A stretch of DNA of 64,000 bases from Runella salmonicolor (GTDB lineage Bacteria; Bacteroidota; Bacteroidia; Cytophagales; Spirosomataceae), in the NCBI RefSeq assembly GCF_024158025.1, contig NZ_JAMZEL010000010.1, positions 186,001-250,000 on the forward strand. Reading direction: 5' to 3'. Made by a program: the position numbers and the translations under genes. The notes under the pieces are model-generated. The model saw only the letters and a program-made list of their open reading frames with translations. It was not told the DNA's origin and did no database searches. Positions 32,239-41,622 of this stretch are shown piece after piece. The stretch's first letter is position 1. Every line of letters begins with the position of its first letter.

Positions 32239-33270
32239 TCAAATCAACAGATTACAGCCTCTCACGTCTGAATTATCAAAACGCCCGATTACTTCAAACC
32301 GTGTGGAATTTTCTCCTACAAAACGGCCCAAATCCTGCGTTTCGATAAAAGCACAAGAATCCAGATTGCCTAAATCAACGACGTTGATACCGCCATAACG
32401 AAGCCCCGATTGGGGGGAATCATACACTGCCCGAGGGTCGTTAATGTCCCGCAATAAAATGCGCATCGTAGCCGAGGCATCAAAAATACCATCCCCTTTT
32501 GAATAAGATTGTGAAAGCAGCTCGGTCATGCCGTACTCCGAATGAATGACCTTCACCCCAAAGGCTTTTGTCAGCACTTCGTGTACTTCCTCACGGAGCA
32601 TTTCGCGGCGGCGTCCCTTCATGCCACCCGTCTCCATCACCATCAGACTTGGAATATCTTGGAGGCATTCCAAGTCTTGCGGCATCTCGGATTCGGCTAA
32701 ATCTAACAACGCAAAGGTAACTCCCCACAAAAGCACGGTGCGCCCGTCGGAGTTTTGAGCGAGGTTTTTGAGCGTTATCAACAATTCATCCACATTGTGC
32801 AGGAAAAAACCCGAAACCGACGAATGCGTCTGCGCAATAAATTGTTGAACCATATACACCAAAGACGAGTTATTTCGTTCAAGATAGGAAGGTAAAAGGG
32901 CTAACAAATGGCAATTCGACAACGGGCCGTACGTTTGTTCAAAAATACGGATGCTGATGTCGGTGTACCAATCCAAGTCGGCTACATGATGCCGGCTGGT
33001 TTGAGCGCCAGTCGTTCCGCTGCTTTCAAAAGTGGTCTGAACAACGGGCGATTCGGTGAGTACGGTATGTTTTTTGAAAAATCCAATCGGCATAAAAGGA
33101 ATCTGCGTCAGCGACTGTACCTTGTCAGGATTGCAGCGTAAGTGACTTAAATATTCCCGATAAATAAAATTGGAAACGGCTTGCCAACGAAAAACCGCTA
33201 ATGCAACGTCCTCGAAGGTATCAGGCGTGACATTTTTTACTAACTGTTTTAACTCTTGACGACGATTCAT
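32239..33270 (-). CDS. LuxE/acyl-protein synthetase-like enzyme
   Basis: About 343 aa of the ANL superfamily. The family name comes from LuxE, which activates fatty acids as acyl-AMP. The P-loop-like ATP site is TTFESSGTTGAQTSRHHV. Other features are MVMETGGMKGRRREM and VIHSEYGMTELLSQSYSKG, as in LuxE-related proteins of Bacteroidota that lie in lipid or polysaccharide gene sets. No luciferase or reductase genes are near, so it has no light-emission context. The second of two adjacent ATGs (33270) is used. Confidence 0.8.
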   Translation of the reverse strand: MNRRQELKQLVKNVTPDTFEDVALAVFRWQAVSNFIYREYLSHLRCNPDKVQSLTQIPFMPIGFFKKHTVLTESPVVQTTFESSGTTGAQTSRHHVADLDWYTDISIRIFEQTYGPLSNCHLLALLPSYLERNNSSLVYMVQQFIAQTHSSVSGFFLHNVDELLITLKNLAQNSDGRTVLLWGVTFALLDLAESEMPQDLECLQDIPSLMVMETGGMKGRRREMLREEVHEVLTKAFGVKVIHSEYGMTELLSQSYSKGDGIFDASATMRILLRDINDPRAVYDSPQSGLRYGGINVVDLGNLDSCAFIETQDLGRFVGENSTRFEVIGRFDNSDVRGCNLLI

Positions 33271-33274
33271 CAAA

Positions 33275-33306
33275 TTTGACTTTTTTACAAATTACGGATA
33301 ACTTTA
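33275..33306 (+). promoter_or_regulatory. Candidate promoter of the lipoprotein gene
   Basis: TTTG (33275-33278), 20-nt spacer, TAACTTTA (33299-33306), one base off the TAnnTTTG consensus. The start codon follows 6 nt later, so the transcript would have almost no leader. Confidence 0.35.
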
Positions 33307-33312
33307 CCAACC

Positions 33313-33834
33313 ATGAAGACTATCATTCGTTTTTTCCTTACGTTACTTATATTTTCCGCGGCAACCACCAGTTGTTGGACACCTCCCGATTACAGTCCCG
33401 TTCCAGAAATTGTGTTCAACAGCATGGACAAATTTGAAGTCGTTGAGCCTTTCTCACAGTCAAAGCAAGATTCGGTAGTCATTACCATTGATTTCAAAGA
33501 CGGCGATGGTGACTTGGGCGAAAGCACCGACAACCGCGACAATCCCAACTACGGTGCATGGGGAAATTATGAGCTGCGCACGTTCAGAAAAGTTAGCGGC
33601 AATCAATTTGAAGAGGTCATTCTGGCCGCCAACTCTAAAATATTCTTTCCTGTCTTGAAGCCAGACCGCAAAAGAGGCCCCATTGAAGGTAAATTAGACT
33701 ACGCAGTGTATTTTCCTTACGCAAGAAACGCTCGAATGACAACCGTTAAGTTTCAGATACGCATACGCGACCGCGCCCTAAACGTGAGCAATGCCGTAGA
33801 AAGTGATACCATTTCGGTGCCTTTGTTGCTCTAA
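33313..33834 (+). CDS. Lipoprotein of unknown function
   Basis: A 173-aa protein with a lipoprotein signal (FFLTLLIFSAATTSC, acylated Cys at ~21). The mature part contains DFKDGDGDLGES, an acidic DxDxDG-like loop that may bind calcium, and otherwise beta-strand-type sequence up to the C terminus. Such proteins are frequent in Cytophagales outer membranes. No named family recognised. A palindromic terminator separates it from the next gene. Confidence 0.78.
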   Translation: MKTIIRFFLTLLIFSAATTSCWTPPDYSPVPEIVFNSMDKFEVVEPFSQSKQDSVVITIDFKDGDGDLGESTDNRDNPNYGAWGNYELRTFRKVSGNQFEEVILAANSKIFFPVLKPDRKRGPIEGKLDYAVYFPYARNARMTTVKFQIRIRDRALNVSNAVESDTISVPLLL

Positions 33835-33860
33835 AAAGGGGCAATTGCGCTTCTTTTTTA

Positions 33861-33906
33861 AAGTGTTTTGGTAAAATTAACTATTTTTACTAAAACACTT
33901 TTTTAT
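33861..33906 (+). terminator. Palindrome with T-run reaching the next start codon
   Basis: AAGTGTTTT-g-GTAAAA (33861-33876) mirrors TTTTAC-t-AAAACACTT (33885-33900), followed by TTTTT. The ATG of the next gene (33905) lies directly in the T-run. It works as a terminator for the lipoprotein gene; the downstream promoter must overlap it. Confidence 0.75.
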
Positions 33907-34849
33907 GTTTGTCAAAACCTATTTTCTCGGAATTGTGGTCATTCTGTGCGTGGCCACAGCATTGCTGACTGGGTCTACTGTTTTTCAGAAAACACCGCCA
34001 CCCGCCACCTCTTCAACCGATTTTGACCGAAAAACCTTCGCGGAATATTGGTTTAAAGGTAAAGCTGAAATCAGCACCTACACGCTTCAACAAGCTCATT
34101 ACGGGGCATTAAACCCCGGCGAAGCCGTGCTGATTTTTGTCACCGAAGACTTCCGAACCGACACACAGGTAAAACTCGACAAAGAGGAAAACCGTCACAA
34201 ATCGACGCCTGTTTTGAAACTGAATGCCATTCATCGCTTTGTTACGGGTATTTATGACTATTCTATTTATACGTCTGTCTTTACCCCGATTGACCACCAG
34301 CTCTTTCCCCAAACCCTCAAAGTTTCTACCACAAGCCAGGACTGGTGCGGGCACACATTCACGCAGCTTAATTATCAAAACAATGGGTACAAAGTAACAG
34401 GGCGTTCGTACTTCGAAGATAATGCAACCGAAGACTATACCACCGAAAAAGCACTGCTAGAAGACGAACTTTGGACGCGTCTGCGCCTTGCTCCCAATAG
34501 ACTGCCCGTCGGTTCTATCAACATCATTCCGAGTACCAAAGCGGCCCGGCTGCGCCACCAAAAGATGGCACCGATGGCCGCTATTGCATCTATGGAGGCC
34601 TACAAAGGCAACGACTTTCTGGGAAAATCCCTGAAGGCCTACAAAATAGCCTACGCAGAAGGGCGCATTCTGCAAATTGTGTTTGAAGAAAGTTTCCCGC
34701 ACCGCATTACGGGGTGGGAAGATACCTACCCAAGCAGGGGAAAATTGCTTACCACCCGAGCCATTCATAAAAAGACGCTTTTATCAGCCTATTGGACGCA
34801 AAATACCCCAGAGAATCGTCCGCTTCGTGATACGTTGCAGCTGCAATAA
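33905..34849 (+). CDS. Secreted protein of unknown function
   Basis: 314 aa with an N-terminal hydrophobic segment (YFLGIVVILCVATALLTG). The remainder is beta-rich: FAEYWFKGKAEISTYTLQQAHYG, EAVLIFVTEDFRTDTQVKLD, and YDYSIYTSVFTPI. Similar Bacteroidota proteins are often labelled 'septum formation inhibitor Maf' in databases, but no Maf pyrophosphatase motif is present, so that label should not be used. Followed by a terminator shared with porV. Function unknown. Confidence 0.75.
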   Translation: MFVKTYFLGIVVILCVATALLTGSTVFQKTPPPATSSTDFDRKTFAEYWFKGKAEISTYTLQQAHYGALNPGEAVLIFVTEDFRTDTQVKLDKEENRHKSTPVLKLNAIHRFVTGIYDYSIYTSVFTPIDHQLFPQTLKVSTTSQDWCGHTFTQLNYQNNGYKVTGRSYFEDNATEDYTTEKALLEDELWTRLRLAPNRLPVGSINIIPSTKAARLRHQKMAPMAAIASMEAYKGNDFLGKSLKAYKIAYAEGRILQIVFEESFPHRITGWEDTYPSRGKLLTTRAIHKKTLLSAYWTQNTPENRPLRDTLQLQ

Positions 34850-34881
34850 AAAAGGCAGCCTGCGGTTGCAAACTGCCTTTT
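34850..34881. terminator. Bidirectional terminator between convergent genes
   Basis: AAAAGGCAG (34850-34858) pairs with CTGCCTTTT (34873-34881), inner GC pairs possible. A/T tracts on both sides serve both strands. Confidence 0.85.
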
Positions 34882-34901
34882 CAAATATGTTTTAGCGACG
34901 C

Positions 34902-36074
34902 TTATTCGATGTCTTCTACCACTTCAGCCGCCTTTTTGAATACATCTACTACCAATGACACCCGGAAGGTATTGGCCAAGGGGCTTCCTTGCGTCTGGGG
35001 CATCAGGTAAGCAAAGTCGATGCCGTAGCGCTGCTGGATACGAGCGCCAAAACCCACCGTGAAATACTTACGATTTCCTTTGGTTTTGGTTTCGTTGAAA
35101 TACCCAAAACGGAAAGCAAATGCTTCGTTGTACCAGTATTCAACCCCCGTAGAAATCATAAACTCACGAACTTCTTCGCTGAAACCACCCGGCGCATCGC
35201 CGAAAGACTTAAACATGGCCGAAATAGTCCCAACATCCTGACCAGAAGCGGTACCGCCTGGCGTAGGAATCATGAGTTTATTCAAATCCAATGCAAACGT
35301 AATTTTATTTAACGGATCAATATGACGCGTTGCGGTTCCGCCCAATTTGAAGGTGGTTGGTATAAAACCGCTCGTGGTGCCTCCGTAATTAACTTTACCG
35401 CCAATGTTTTGCAACATCAACGCGGCCGAATAATTCCAGCCTTTTCCAGTGCCTTCGTCTACATTTTCGGTTTGATAAAACGCGCTGATATCACCCGCTG
35501 CCGTCTGCCCCGCTTTTAGGGCCGAGCCGCCCAGCAGTTGAACGCCATTGCCTAAGTTGGAAACGATGTATTTTACGTTCAAGCCCATCGAAAATTTATC
35601 GGTCAATTTTCGAGAATAAGCCACTGAACCATAAAATTCATTGGAATAATAATCGCCCAATGAGGTGCCGAAGTTGTTGCGGGCTTCAAATTTGCCGTGG
35701 TCAAAATACATCAAACTCAATCCGACGGCTTGGTTTTTACCGATTTTCTTAAAACCTGACAAATACGCAAAAGACATATCTTCGGTAATGTTGCGAAGCC
35801 ATGGCGTATAAGACAGAGCTACTCCGTATTCTTTTTGGGCATGAACCAGTTTTGCGGCCCCCCAGTACACCGAGTTGGCATCGGCACTCAAGGCAGCACC
35901 CGCATCTCCCATGGCGGCACTACGCGCATCGGGCGTAAAAGCAGCAAAGGGAACAGAGGGAATTACAGCGCGTCCGCCTGTGCTATCCTGCCCACCAGAA
36001 GTAATCTGTGCTACTGAACTGAAGGAAACGCAAAAACCCACAATTGTAAAAAGGGGAGAAATTTTTCTTGTCAT
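34902..36074 (-). CDS. porV: Type IX secretion outer-membrane protein PorV (LptO)
   Basis: A 390-aa FadL-like beta-barrel with a signal peptide (VGFCVSFSSVAQ). PorV features are VPFAAFTPDARSAAMGDAGAAL just after the signal, SVYWGAAKLVHA, YTPWLRNITEDMSFAYLSG, and a C-terminal strand RVSLVVDVFKK. PorV carries type IX cargo and forms the attachment complex with PorU, whose gene lies 118 nt upstream on the same strand. It ends at a strong terminator. Confidence 0.95.
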   Translation of the reverse strand: MTRKISPLFTIVGFCVSFSSVAQITSGGQDSTGGRAVIPSVPFAAFTPDARSAAMGDAGAALSADANSVYWGAAKLVHAQKEYGVALSYTPWLRNITEDMSFAYLSGFKKIGKNQAVGLSLMYFDHGKFEARNNFGTSLGDYYSNEFYGSVAYSRKLTDKFSMGLNVKYIVSNLGNGVQLLGGSALKAGQTAAGDISAFYQTENVDEGTGKGWNYSAALMLQNIGGKVNYGGTTSGFIPTTFKLGGTATRHIDPLNKITFALDLNKLMIPTPGGTASGQDVGTISAMFKSFGDAPGGFSEEVREFMISTGVEYWYNEAFAFRFGYFNETKTKGNRKYFTVGFGARIQQRYGIDFAYLMPQTQGSPLANTFRVSLVVDVFKKAAEVVEDIE

Positions 36075-36192
36075 AAGGAAATTTGTTTGCCACTACTACC
36101 CGTACCTTTCTGCGCTGAACCACGATAAGGGCGTTTCAAAAATAGAGTTCTGTTTAAGATTGTGCAAAGATATTAATTACTATTTTCAAAAT

Positions 36193-39100
36193 CTATTTTA
36201 CCATTATTAACTTACCGCTTTGACGCTGAGTTTGTTGTCGGGTTAGTGAGTGTACTTCCATTCTGTAAATATATACGCCCGCTGGAACATTTTGGATTGA
36301 TTGATTTTTTCCGTTCCACGTAAACGCCTCCAAAAGCTTGTCTGAGTTATAAATTGTTTGCGCTGCGGTACAAATCATTTTTCCATTTAGGTCAAAAATC
36401 TGAAGGGTTACTTCTACATCATCCCCTTCGTCAACGAGTTCGAGTTGAAACTTAGTCTGTTCAACAAATGGATTAGGATACGCAATGACTGTCTTAATCA
36501 ATTTTATTTCTTCGCCTACTCTAAACCTCAACGCCCCCTCTGCCGTATTATTGTACGTATCTTCTACTTTCAATTTAACGGTATATTCGCCCGTAGGCAA
36601 CCGATGAAAAGGAAACAAAATTCGGCCCGAACGGTAATCGTCTTTCTCAGCCAAAAAATAATCATTCACCACGATACTCAAAGTATCGTTCAGGGTCAAT
36701 GTCATATTCCTAGCAAAATTCAGGCCATTTTCATCGCTTAATTTGGCTACAAAAAGGGGGCTATCTTCCACTTGACTACCGTCTACAAACAACTCATCGT
36801 TTAGGTATAGTTGCATCTGCGGCGGTTGGGTATCGTTCTGCAACGGCCCGCTTCCTCCCACCATTACGCGCTTAGTTCCACCGACGGCATCGCGGAGGCT
36901 GTCGGCTTTTACCGCGTATACTTCAATTTTTCCGTTGCCAAACGACGCACCAATATTTTTGGGAACAATAAACTGTACATTAAACTTTCCTGCTTTTACG
37001 CTTACTTTTCCTTCAAACAATTTTTTATCATACAAGCCATATTGCATTTTTGGATTGGCAGCAATGATGTTGGGCGCCTCTCCGCGCGCTTTATCGCCGA
37101 GCGTCAAAAGCTGACTTTCTTTATCATAAACGGTGACGATGGCTGTTCCCGTAAAATCAGTTACCGTTGCCCCATCTTGTTGTATCTCTCCCGACAGTTT
37201 GGCCAATTGACCCGCTTTAAGGGTATCATTGGCCGTAATACTCACCTGATAATCTCCATAATTTAATTGTAGGGATGGGTCACCCAGAAGGGTAAAGTTA
37301 CGGTTGAGTACATCATAAACACTTTTATTTTTGGTCATACGGATGACATCCCCCAAACGAGGCATTTTTCCATTCTGGGGTTCAAAAACGGCACGGTAAA
37401 ACGCGGCGTTTACCAAAAAATTGGTATTGGCATACACGGGGCGCGAGGTAGTAAGCATAGCAATGGCCCCACCACGCGGGCTCAACACCGAAATTTCCGC
37501 ACCAGATGCTTCGCCGGGATTATCGTAACGACCAAACTCACAGGTGGCCGTAATAATCAGGGGCATATTGTCCAAATTGCGCCAATTAAACAGATTTTGT
37601 AAGGTCACAATCTGTTCGTCAGACCACGTAGAAATGCCTCCGTGTCCGGTATAATTTACAATCAACGCGCCTTCGTTTACATAGCGGTCAACGGCTTGGC
37701 CCGCACCCGGAGCACGTTGGATAGTAGAGCCAAACTGAGGAAAAGCATCCACGTACACTTTGTGTAAGGCATACGCGGGGGCCAATTCTGCCACTATTTT
37801 AGACAAATCATCGGCATCTTTCTGGTGAAGATTGTCGTCTCCGTCATCGGCCACAAAAGCGATTCGCTGACGCCAATCTCCTTTGGAGCGTTTGGTGTTG
37901 TAGCGCATGATTTTGTTGACCACCGTTTCAGCTTCGGCAATGGTTTTGACGGGCAGCCTCCCGATGCCAATATCTAAAGTATGATTTCCTGTAAAATCTT
38001 CTTTCCATTCGCCCTCATCGGGTTTCAAGAATCCGTAATAATCGTCGGAAGAAAAACTACGCACGGGATGTGCCGACTCCCTGCTCTCATACGACGGCAC
38101 AAAATTGGCCAGTTCGGAGGGTGAAATAGCTTTTAGGTTATTTTTGAAATCATAGCTAGCATCACCGAAAAGCAGCAAATACTTCAATTTTTCGGGTTGT
38201 TTATCTCTAAGATACCTTACCAAGTCACGGATGGCCGTTGGGTCGGGCTGGCCAGAAGCGAATTCATTATAGACCTGAACCGTAGTCACCACCTGTACGT
38301 CTAAGCCATCATTTTGTCGACGAAAATCAGCGAGTTTTTGGGCCTGTTTTTGCCACGCAGGCGCCGTCACTACAACCATATCGGGGGTAGACAGGCTTCT
38401 TATACTTTGATTCTGAACCGCCCGAAAAGAAACGGGCGGTTTCAATTGATTTTCGGTAAACACCACAAACCGTTTCAAGGTTTTTCCAGCCGCCCCAAAA
38501 GTAGCCTCCGTACCATTTAAAGAATATGCCTGTGCCCGCGGGCGCAACGGGTCCGTAATTTCCCACAGCTGCATCTGCGCGTTGGCTTGGCTGATAACGT
38601 ACCGAACGGAATCTTGCGTAAGTGAGCTAAGATTTTGAAAGACGAGCGTTTGCTCATTGAGCCTCAACGTACGCTGCACCTGCAACCCAATAAAATCCAA
38701 GTATCCGTCGGCATTGGACTGGCCCGCTTTGTCAAACGTGGCCGCGATTGTCACGCGGGCAGGGTTGGCAGCGTTTAGGGTCAGTTTACCAGCATGGGTT
38801 TGGGATGTTCTTTGCCCTCTCAAATCGTATCGGTTTGTGGGACTCATGGCCGACACCGTACCCATCGTTTGTTCGCCTACGGCCTGCCCATTGATAGCAA
38901 ACAAAAATTTCGTCACCACTTGCGCCGACGCCACGGTCGCGGCCGTTAGTTTCAAGGGGCTGTCGGGTACAACACCGCTCAAATCAGCATTAAACTCCTG
39001 TCGTGTCTGCGTGCCGAAATATTCGCCCCACCACTCTCTACCCGACTGCACGCGGTTATAGAGCTCACTTTCCAGAAATACATAATCATCAAAAGTCGTC

Positions 39101-39672
39101 AACAATTGGCCAGTCGTTCCAGATTTTTGCGTCTGAATACGTAAGCCCGGCTGTGTGCCGATTTGAAGGAAATAAAAAGTAGTATCAGAATATGTATTCA
39201 GTCGATGAGAAAAACGTTTTTGGGTAGAATCATAGCTAATTTCGTGCGGGCTTTTGCCAAAAAAAACCAGCACATCCTCGTCATCAAAACGACCATCATT
39301 TTCTCCCTTTACCAACACCGCATTTTCAATCAAATCATTCGCCCTCAAGGCCTTATTTAACTGCGGAAGCATTGCTCCTCCGTTGCCAAACAGACGAATA
39401 TGTTTGGGATTTACATCCGTTGGGTTAACGCCCATTTTTCGTAAAAACGCGGCATCAATCTTGTACATTCCCGTTTGGGTAACTCCCATTTTAAACCAAC
39501 GACCCTCGCCCAGCACAGAAGTTTGGGTAAATCCTAGGAAAGAAACCTGTACCGTAAAATAAAAGACAAAATAAAACGACAAAAAACGAAAATAATTACG
39601 AGTAGAAAGACATGTATCTACCTTCTTTATTCTTCTTTTTTTAGCACAATTTTGTGTAGTGGTTTTCTTCAC
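36193..39672 (-). CDS. porU: Type IX secretion sortase PorU
   Basis: 1159 aa, the same size as Porphyromonas PorU. It has a C25 gingipain-type protease domain with H677 in NYTGHGGIS and catalytic C711 in TATCEFGRYDNPGEASGAE. A beta-rich N-terminal part precedes it, and the chain ends in a typical CTD (PAGVYIYRMEV ... KLIMVK). PorU removes the sorting domain of type IX substrates and joins them to anionic LPS on the cell surface. The start is uncertain: the first 20 residues are unusually basic (KKTTTQNCAKKRRIKK), and a hydrophobic signal (FYFVFYFTVQVSFLGF) follows. Paired with porV downstream. Confidence 0.95.
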   Translation of the reverse strand: MKKTTTQNCAKKRRIKKVDTCLSTRNYFRFLSFYFVFYFTVQVSFLGFTQTSVLGEGRWFKMGVTQTGMYKIDAAFLRKMGVNPTDVNPKHIRLFGNGGAMLPQLNKALRANDLIENAVLVKGENDGRFDDEDVLVFFGKSPHEISYDSTQKRFSHRLNTYSDTTFYFLQIGTQPGLRIQTQKSGTTGQLLTTFDDYVFLESELYNRVQSGREWWGEYFGTQTRQEFNADLSGVVPDSPLKLTAATVASAQVVTKFLFAINGQAVGEQTMGTVSAMSPTNRYDLRGQRTSQTHAGKLTLNAANPARVTIAATFDKAGQSNADGYLDFIGLQVQRTLRLNEQTLVFQNLSSLTQDSVRYVISQANAQMQLWEITDPLRPRAQAYSLNGTEATFGAAGKTLKRFVVFTENQLKPPVSFRAVQNQSIRSLSTPDMVVVTAPAWQKQAQKLADFRRQNDGLDVQVVTTVQVYNEFASGQPDPTAIRDLVRYLRDKQPEKLKYLLLFGDASYDFKNNLKAISPSELANFVPSYESRESAHPVRSFSSDDYYGFLKPDEGEWKEDFTGNHTLDIGIGRLPVKTIAEAETVVNKIMRYNTKRSKGDWRQRIAFVADDGDDNLHQKDADDLSKIVAELAPAYALHKVYVDAFPQFGSTIQRAPGAGQAVDRYVNEGALIVNYTGHGGISTWSDEQIVTLQNLFNWRNLDNMPLIITATCEFGRYDNPGEASGAEISVLSPRGGAIAMLTTSRPVYANTNFLVNAAFYRAVFEPQNGKMPRLGDVIRMTKNKSVYDVLNRNFTLLGDPSLQLNYGDYQVSITANDTLKAGQLAKLSGEIQQDGATVTDFTGTAIVTVYDKESQLLTLGDKARGEAPNIIAANPKMQYGLYDKKLFEGKVSVKAGKFNVQFIVPKNIGASFGNGKIEVYAVKADSLRDAVGGTKRVMVGGSGPLQNDTQPPQMQLYLNDELFVDGSQVEDSPLFVAKLSDENGLNFARNMTLTLNDTLSIVVNDYFLAEKDDYRSGRILFPFHRLPTGEYTVKLKVEDTYNNTAEGALRFRVGEEIKLIKTVIAYPNPFVEQTKFQLELVDEGDDVEVTLQIFDLNGKMICTAAQTIYNSDKLLEAFTWNGKNQSIQNVPAGVYIYRMEVHSLTRQQTQRQSGKLIMVK

Positions 39673-39695
39673 TTTGCTCGCTCCGCTTTAAAATT

Positions 39696-40307
39696 TTATA
39701 CTTTTTCGACCCATGCATGGGCTGCCACCAAATATTTTTTTTGAGACACTTCTTCTACACAAACGACGCGCGTTCGACGTAACGTACCTCGAACAAAAAC
39801 TTTTTGATTCAAACGAAAAAGCTGCCCTTCCGACACTTGACTGACCATGACCAAATCTGTTTGTGGGGCATCAATGTTTTTAAGCGCTTGCATTAGGGGC
39901 AAGTGTGTTCCAGTAGAAGCGGTGGGGTTTTGGGCATACTTCAGGAGCGGGGCCAAGACCGAAAGCGGGAAATTATTTTCGTTCATTACGGGAATAAGTA
40001 ATCCAGAAAAATGATTTTTCCACGCTTTTCCGTGCGGTGGCTGACGGCGTTTATATTTACGATACACCTCCAAATGCGCCACTTCGTGCAAATACGTAAT
40101 CAGGAAATTATACGGGTTCAAATTTACGTTGACCGTAATTCGCTCACGGTAGCCCAGCTGCGCCCTAAAATCTCCCAGACGTGTTCTTCTAGGCTTAGAA
40201 GCCACAAAATCGAACTGATAGCGTTCCCATAAACCATAACAATAGGAAACCGCGGCCGCGGGTACATGTTTCTCCAAAATCTTCCGCATTACTATTTTTG
40301 CTTCCAC
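39696..40307 (-). CDS. SprT-like zinc metalloprotease
   Basis: A 203-aa cytosolic protein with the SprT-like zincin motif HEVAH (H74, E75, H78) and third ligand candidate H92 in PPHGKAWKNHF. The C-terminal part (FRLNQKVFVRGTLRRTRVVC) resembles the small beta domain of the family but has no zinc-ribbon cysteine set. Eukaryotic relatives (Spartan) cleave DNA-protein crosslinks; bacterial function is not established. It lies 24 nt upstream of porU on the same strand and may share its transcript. Confidence 0.85.
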   Translation of the reverse strand: MEAKIVMRKILEKHVPAAAVSYCYGLWERYQFDFVASKPRRTRLGDFRAQLGYRERITVNVNLNPYNFLITYLHEVAHLEVYRKYKRRQPPHGKAWKNHFSGLLIPVMNENNFPLSVLAPLLKYAQNPTASTGTHLPLMQALKNIDAPQTDLVMVSQVSEGQLFRLNQKVFVRGTLRRTRVVCVEEVSQKKYLVAAHAWVEKV

Positions 40308-40736
40308 CGCTATTCAATAATTAATACTGCAACAAAAGTAAACACCCTTTTATGAAAGAAAAAAAAACATATCCATATCAGTTAAAATAAACACTTTATC
40401 TACTGATTCGTTTCAACAAATGCACAACCCAGGCAGTATTAGGGGCAAATATTCAACAACAATATATCTTTATTTTCATCTCAAAAAAGGAAAGAAAATG
40501 ACGATAAAATGAAATTAAAATTAGATTAAAATTCAAAAAAGATATGTTAATAGGTTCTATGACTTTTTCCATTCATAGGTTACTAAAATATACTTTTAAG
40601 GGGCAAATTTTTAATTTTCACTCAAAAGCAAACTATATCTATTTTGTTTTATCTACTATATTTTTTCAAAAAATATACAACAAATTCTTAATTGCTTGTA
40701 TGTTTGTATACTTTTAACACTAAAATATATTTTTTC
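40308..40736. other. 429-bp AT-rich gene-free region
   Basis: Divergent spacer between the sprT-like gene and the AT-hook-like gene. Contains the 21-bp palindrome at 40657-40677 and a weak CTATGA/TCATAG inverted repeat (40557-40578). No coding frame or RNA gene seen. Confidence 0.6.
40657..40677. promoter_or_regulatory. Perfect AT-only palindrome TATATTTTTT-C-AAAAAATATA
   Basis: A 10-bp inverted repeat around a single C, 60 bp before the ATG of the following gene. It could be an operator, although AT-rich DNA produces such palindromes by chance. Confidence 0.4.
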
Positions 40737-41210
40737 ATGAAACTCACATCCCTCAAATTTTTTTCGCCAAAGGAAAACAGTAAACCCGTTGTCGAAAAAA
40801 AAGTAAGTAAACCAACAATTCTTAAAGGGTACATTTCTCCAGCGGGGAAACTTGTTTTTCCTGATAAGACCGTCGATAAATTAGGATTTGACCCATCAAA
40901 TACGCATTTCAAGATTGGATCGCAAGCGGGAAAACGCAAATTATCATCCCTTTATTTAGTACCTGCCTCTTCTGATGAGTCGGATGTATTCCAGATGACC
41001 AAAGCGGCAAAGAGTTATAGTATTCCTTTGGGCGTTATTTTAAAATCAGGTGGTGTTGAGTATGCAACTACTAAACACAGTTTCATTATCAATTCATTTG
41101 AATACGAAGGTGTAACGGCTTATGAATTACAATTGGTCAAAGAATCGGCCGACAAACCAGCTTACACCGGCAAACCACGCGGACGCAAACGCAAAGACGC
41201 TCAACAATAA
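40737..41210 (+). CDS. Small basic protein with AT-hook-like tail
   Basis: 157 aa from the ATG at 40737. No signal peptide. The N-terminal 30 residues are lysine-rich. A globular middle part has TILKGYISPAGKLVFPDKTVDKLG and SSLYLVPASSD. The C terminus KPAYTGKPRGRKRKDAQQ contains PRGRKRK, close to the AT-hook core (basic residues around GRP/RGR) that inserts in the minor groove of AT-rich DNA. A DNA-associated role is inference. Its upstream DNA is extremely AT-rich. A strong terminator follows. Confidence 0.72.
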   Translation: MKLTSLKFFSPKENSKPVVEKKVSKPTILKGYISPAGKLVFPDKTVDKLGFDPSNTHFKIGSQAGKRKLSSLYLVPASSDESDVFQMTKAAKSYSIPLGVILKSGGVEYATTKHSFIINSFEYEGVTAYELQLVKESADKPAYTGKPRGRKRKDAQQ

Positions 41211-41622
41211 ATTAAACGACTCCGTTTTTGTTTTTATAGCCTCCTAATCAATAATCTATATTTTATTGATTAGGAGGCTGTTGTTTTTTTGCGCCTCCTC
41301 TTTTTGCAGATTAGTTACTTTATCAACGTTGCTTTGTAAAACAAAATTTTGCTTTTGTCTTCTATTTTTGAAACTCTATGCCATTGAATCCCCAACTGTT
41401 CCCTCTGGAAGTGGCTGGATTTCAATCATTTTGCACAGATATAGGTAATTCTGATAATTTGTTGGCTAAACTGACAACAATCAAAGACTAAATTCTGCAT
41501 TTTTGTCCGTCGAACCAAGTGACCATTTTTTAGTGTTCATTAGAGTATCGCTCATGTATCAAAGACGACCTTAACAATAATCATTAACCATTAACTGTGC
41601 CGAAGCACATAAATCAGTAACC
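41211..41622. other. 412-bp region upstream of clpP
   Basis: After the terminator (41238-41288) no gene or clear motif was found. Trigger factor, the common neighbour of clpP, is absent. The clpP promoter must lie here but no clear TAnnTTTG box was identified. Confidence 0.5.
41238..41288 (+). terminator. Rho-independent terminator of the AT-hook-like gene
   Basis: A perfect 17-bp stem AGCCTCCTAATCAATAA (41238-41254)/complement (41263-41279), followed by GTTGTTTTTTT. Confidence 0.93.

Noticed and set aside
32105..32398. A 97-codon plus-strand frame after the RAYT
   Set aside because: It runs through the REP hairpins and antisense to the LuxE-like gene, with no domain.
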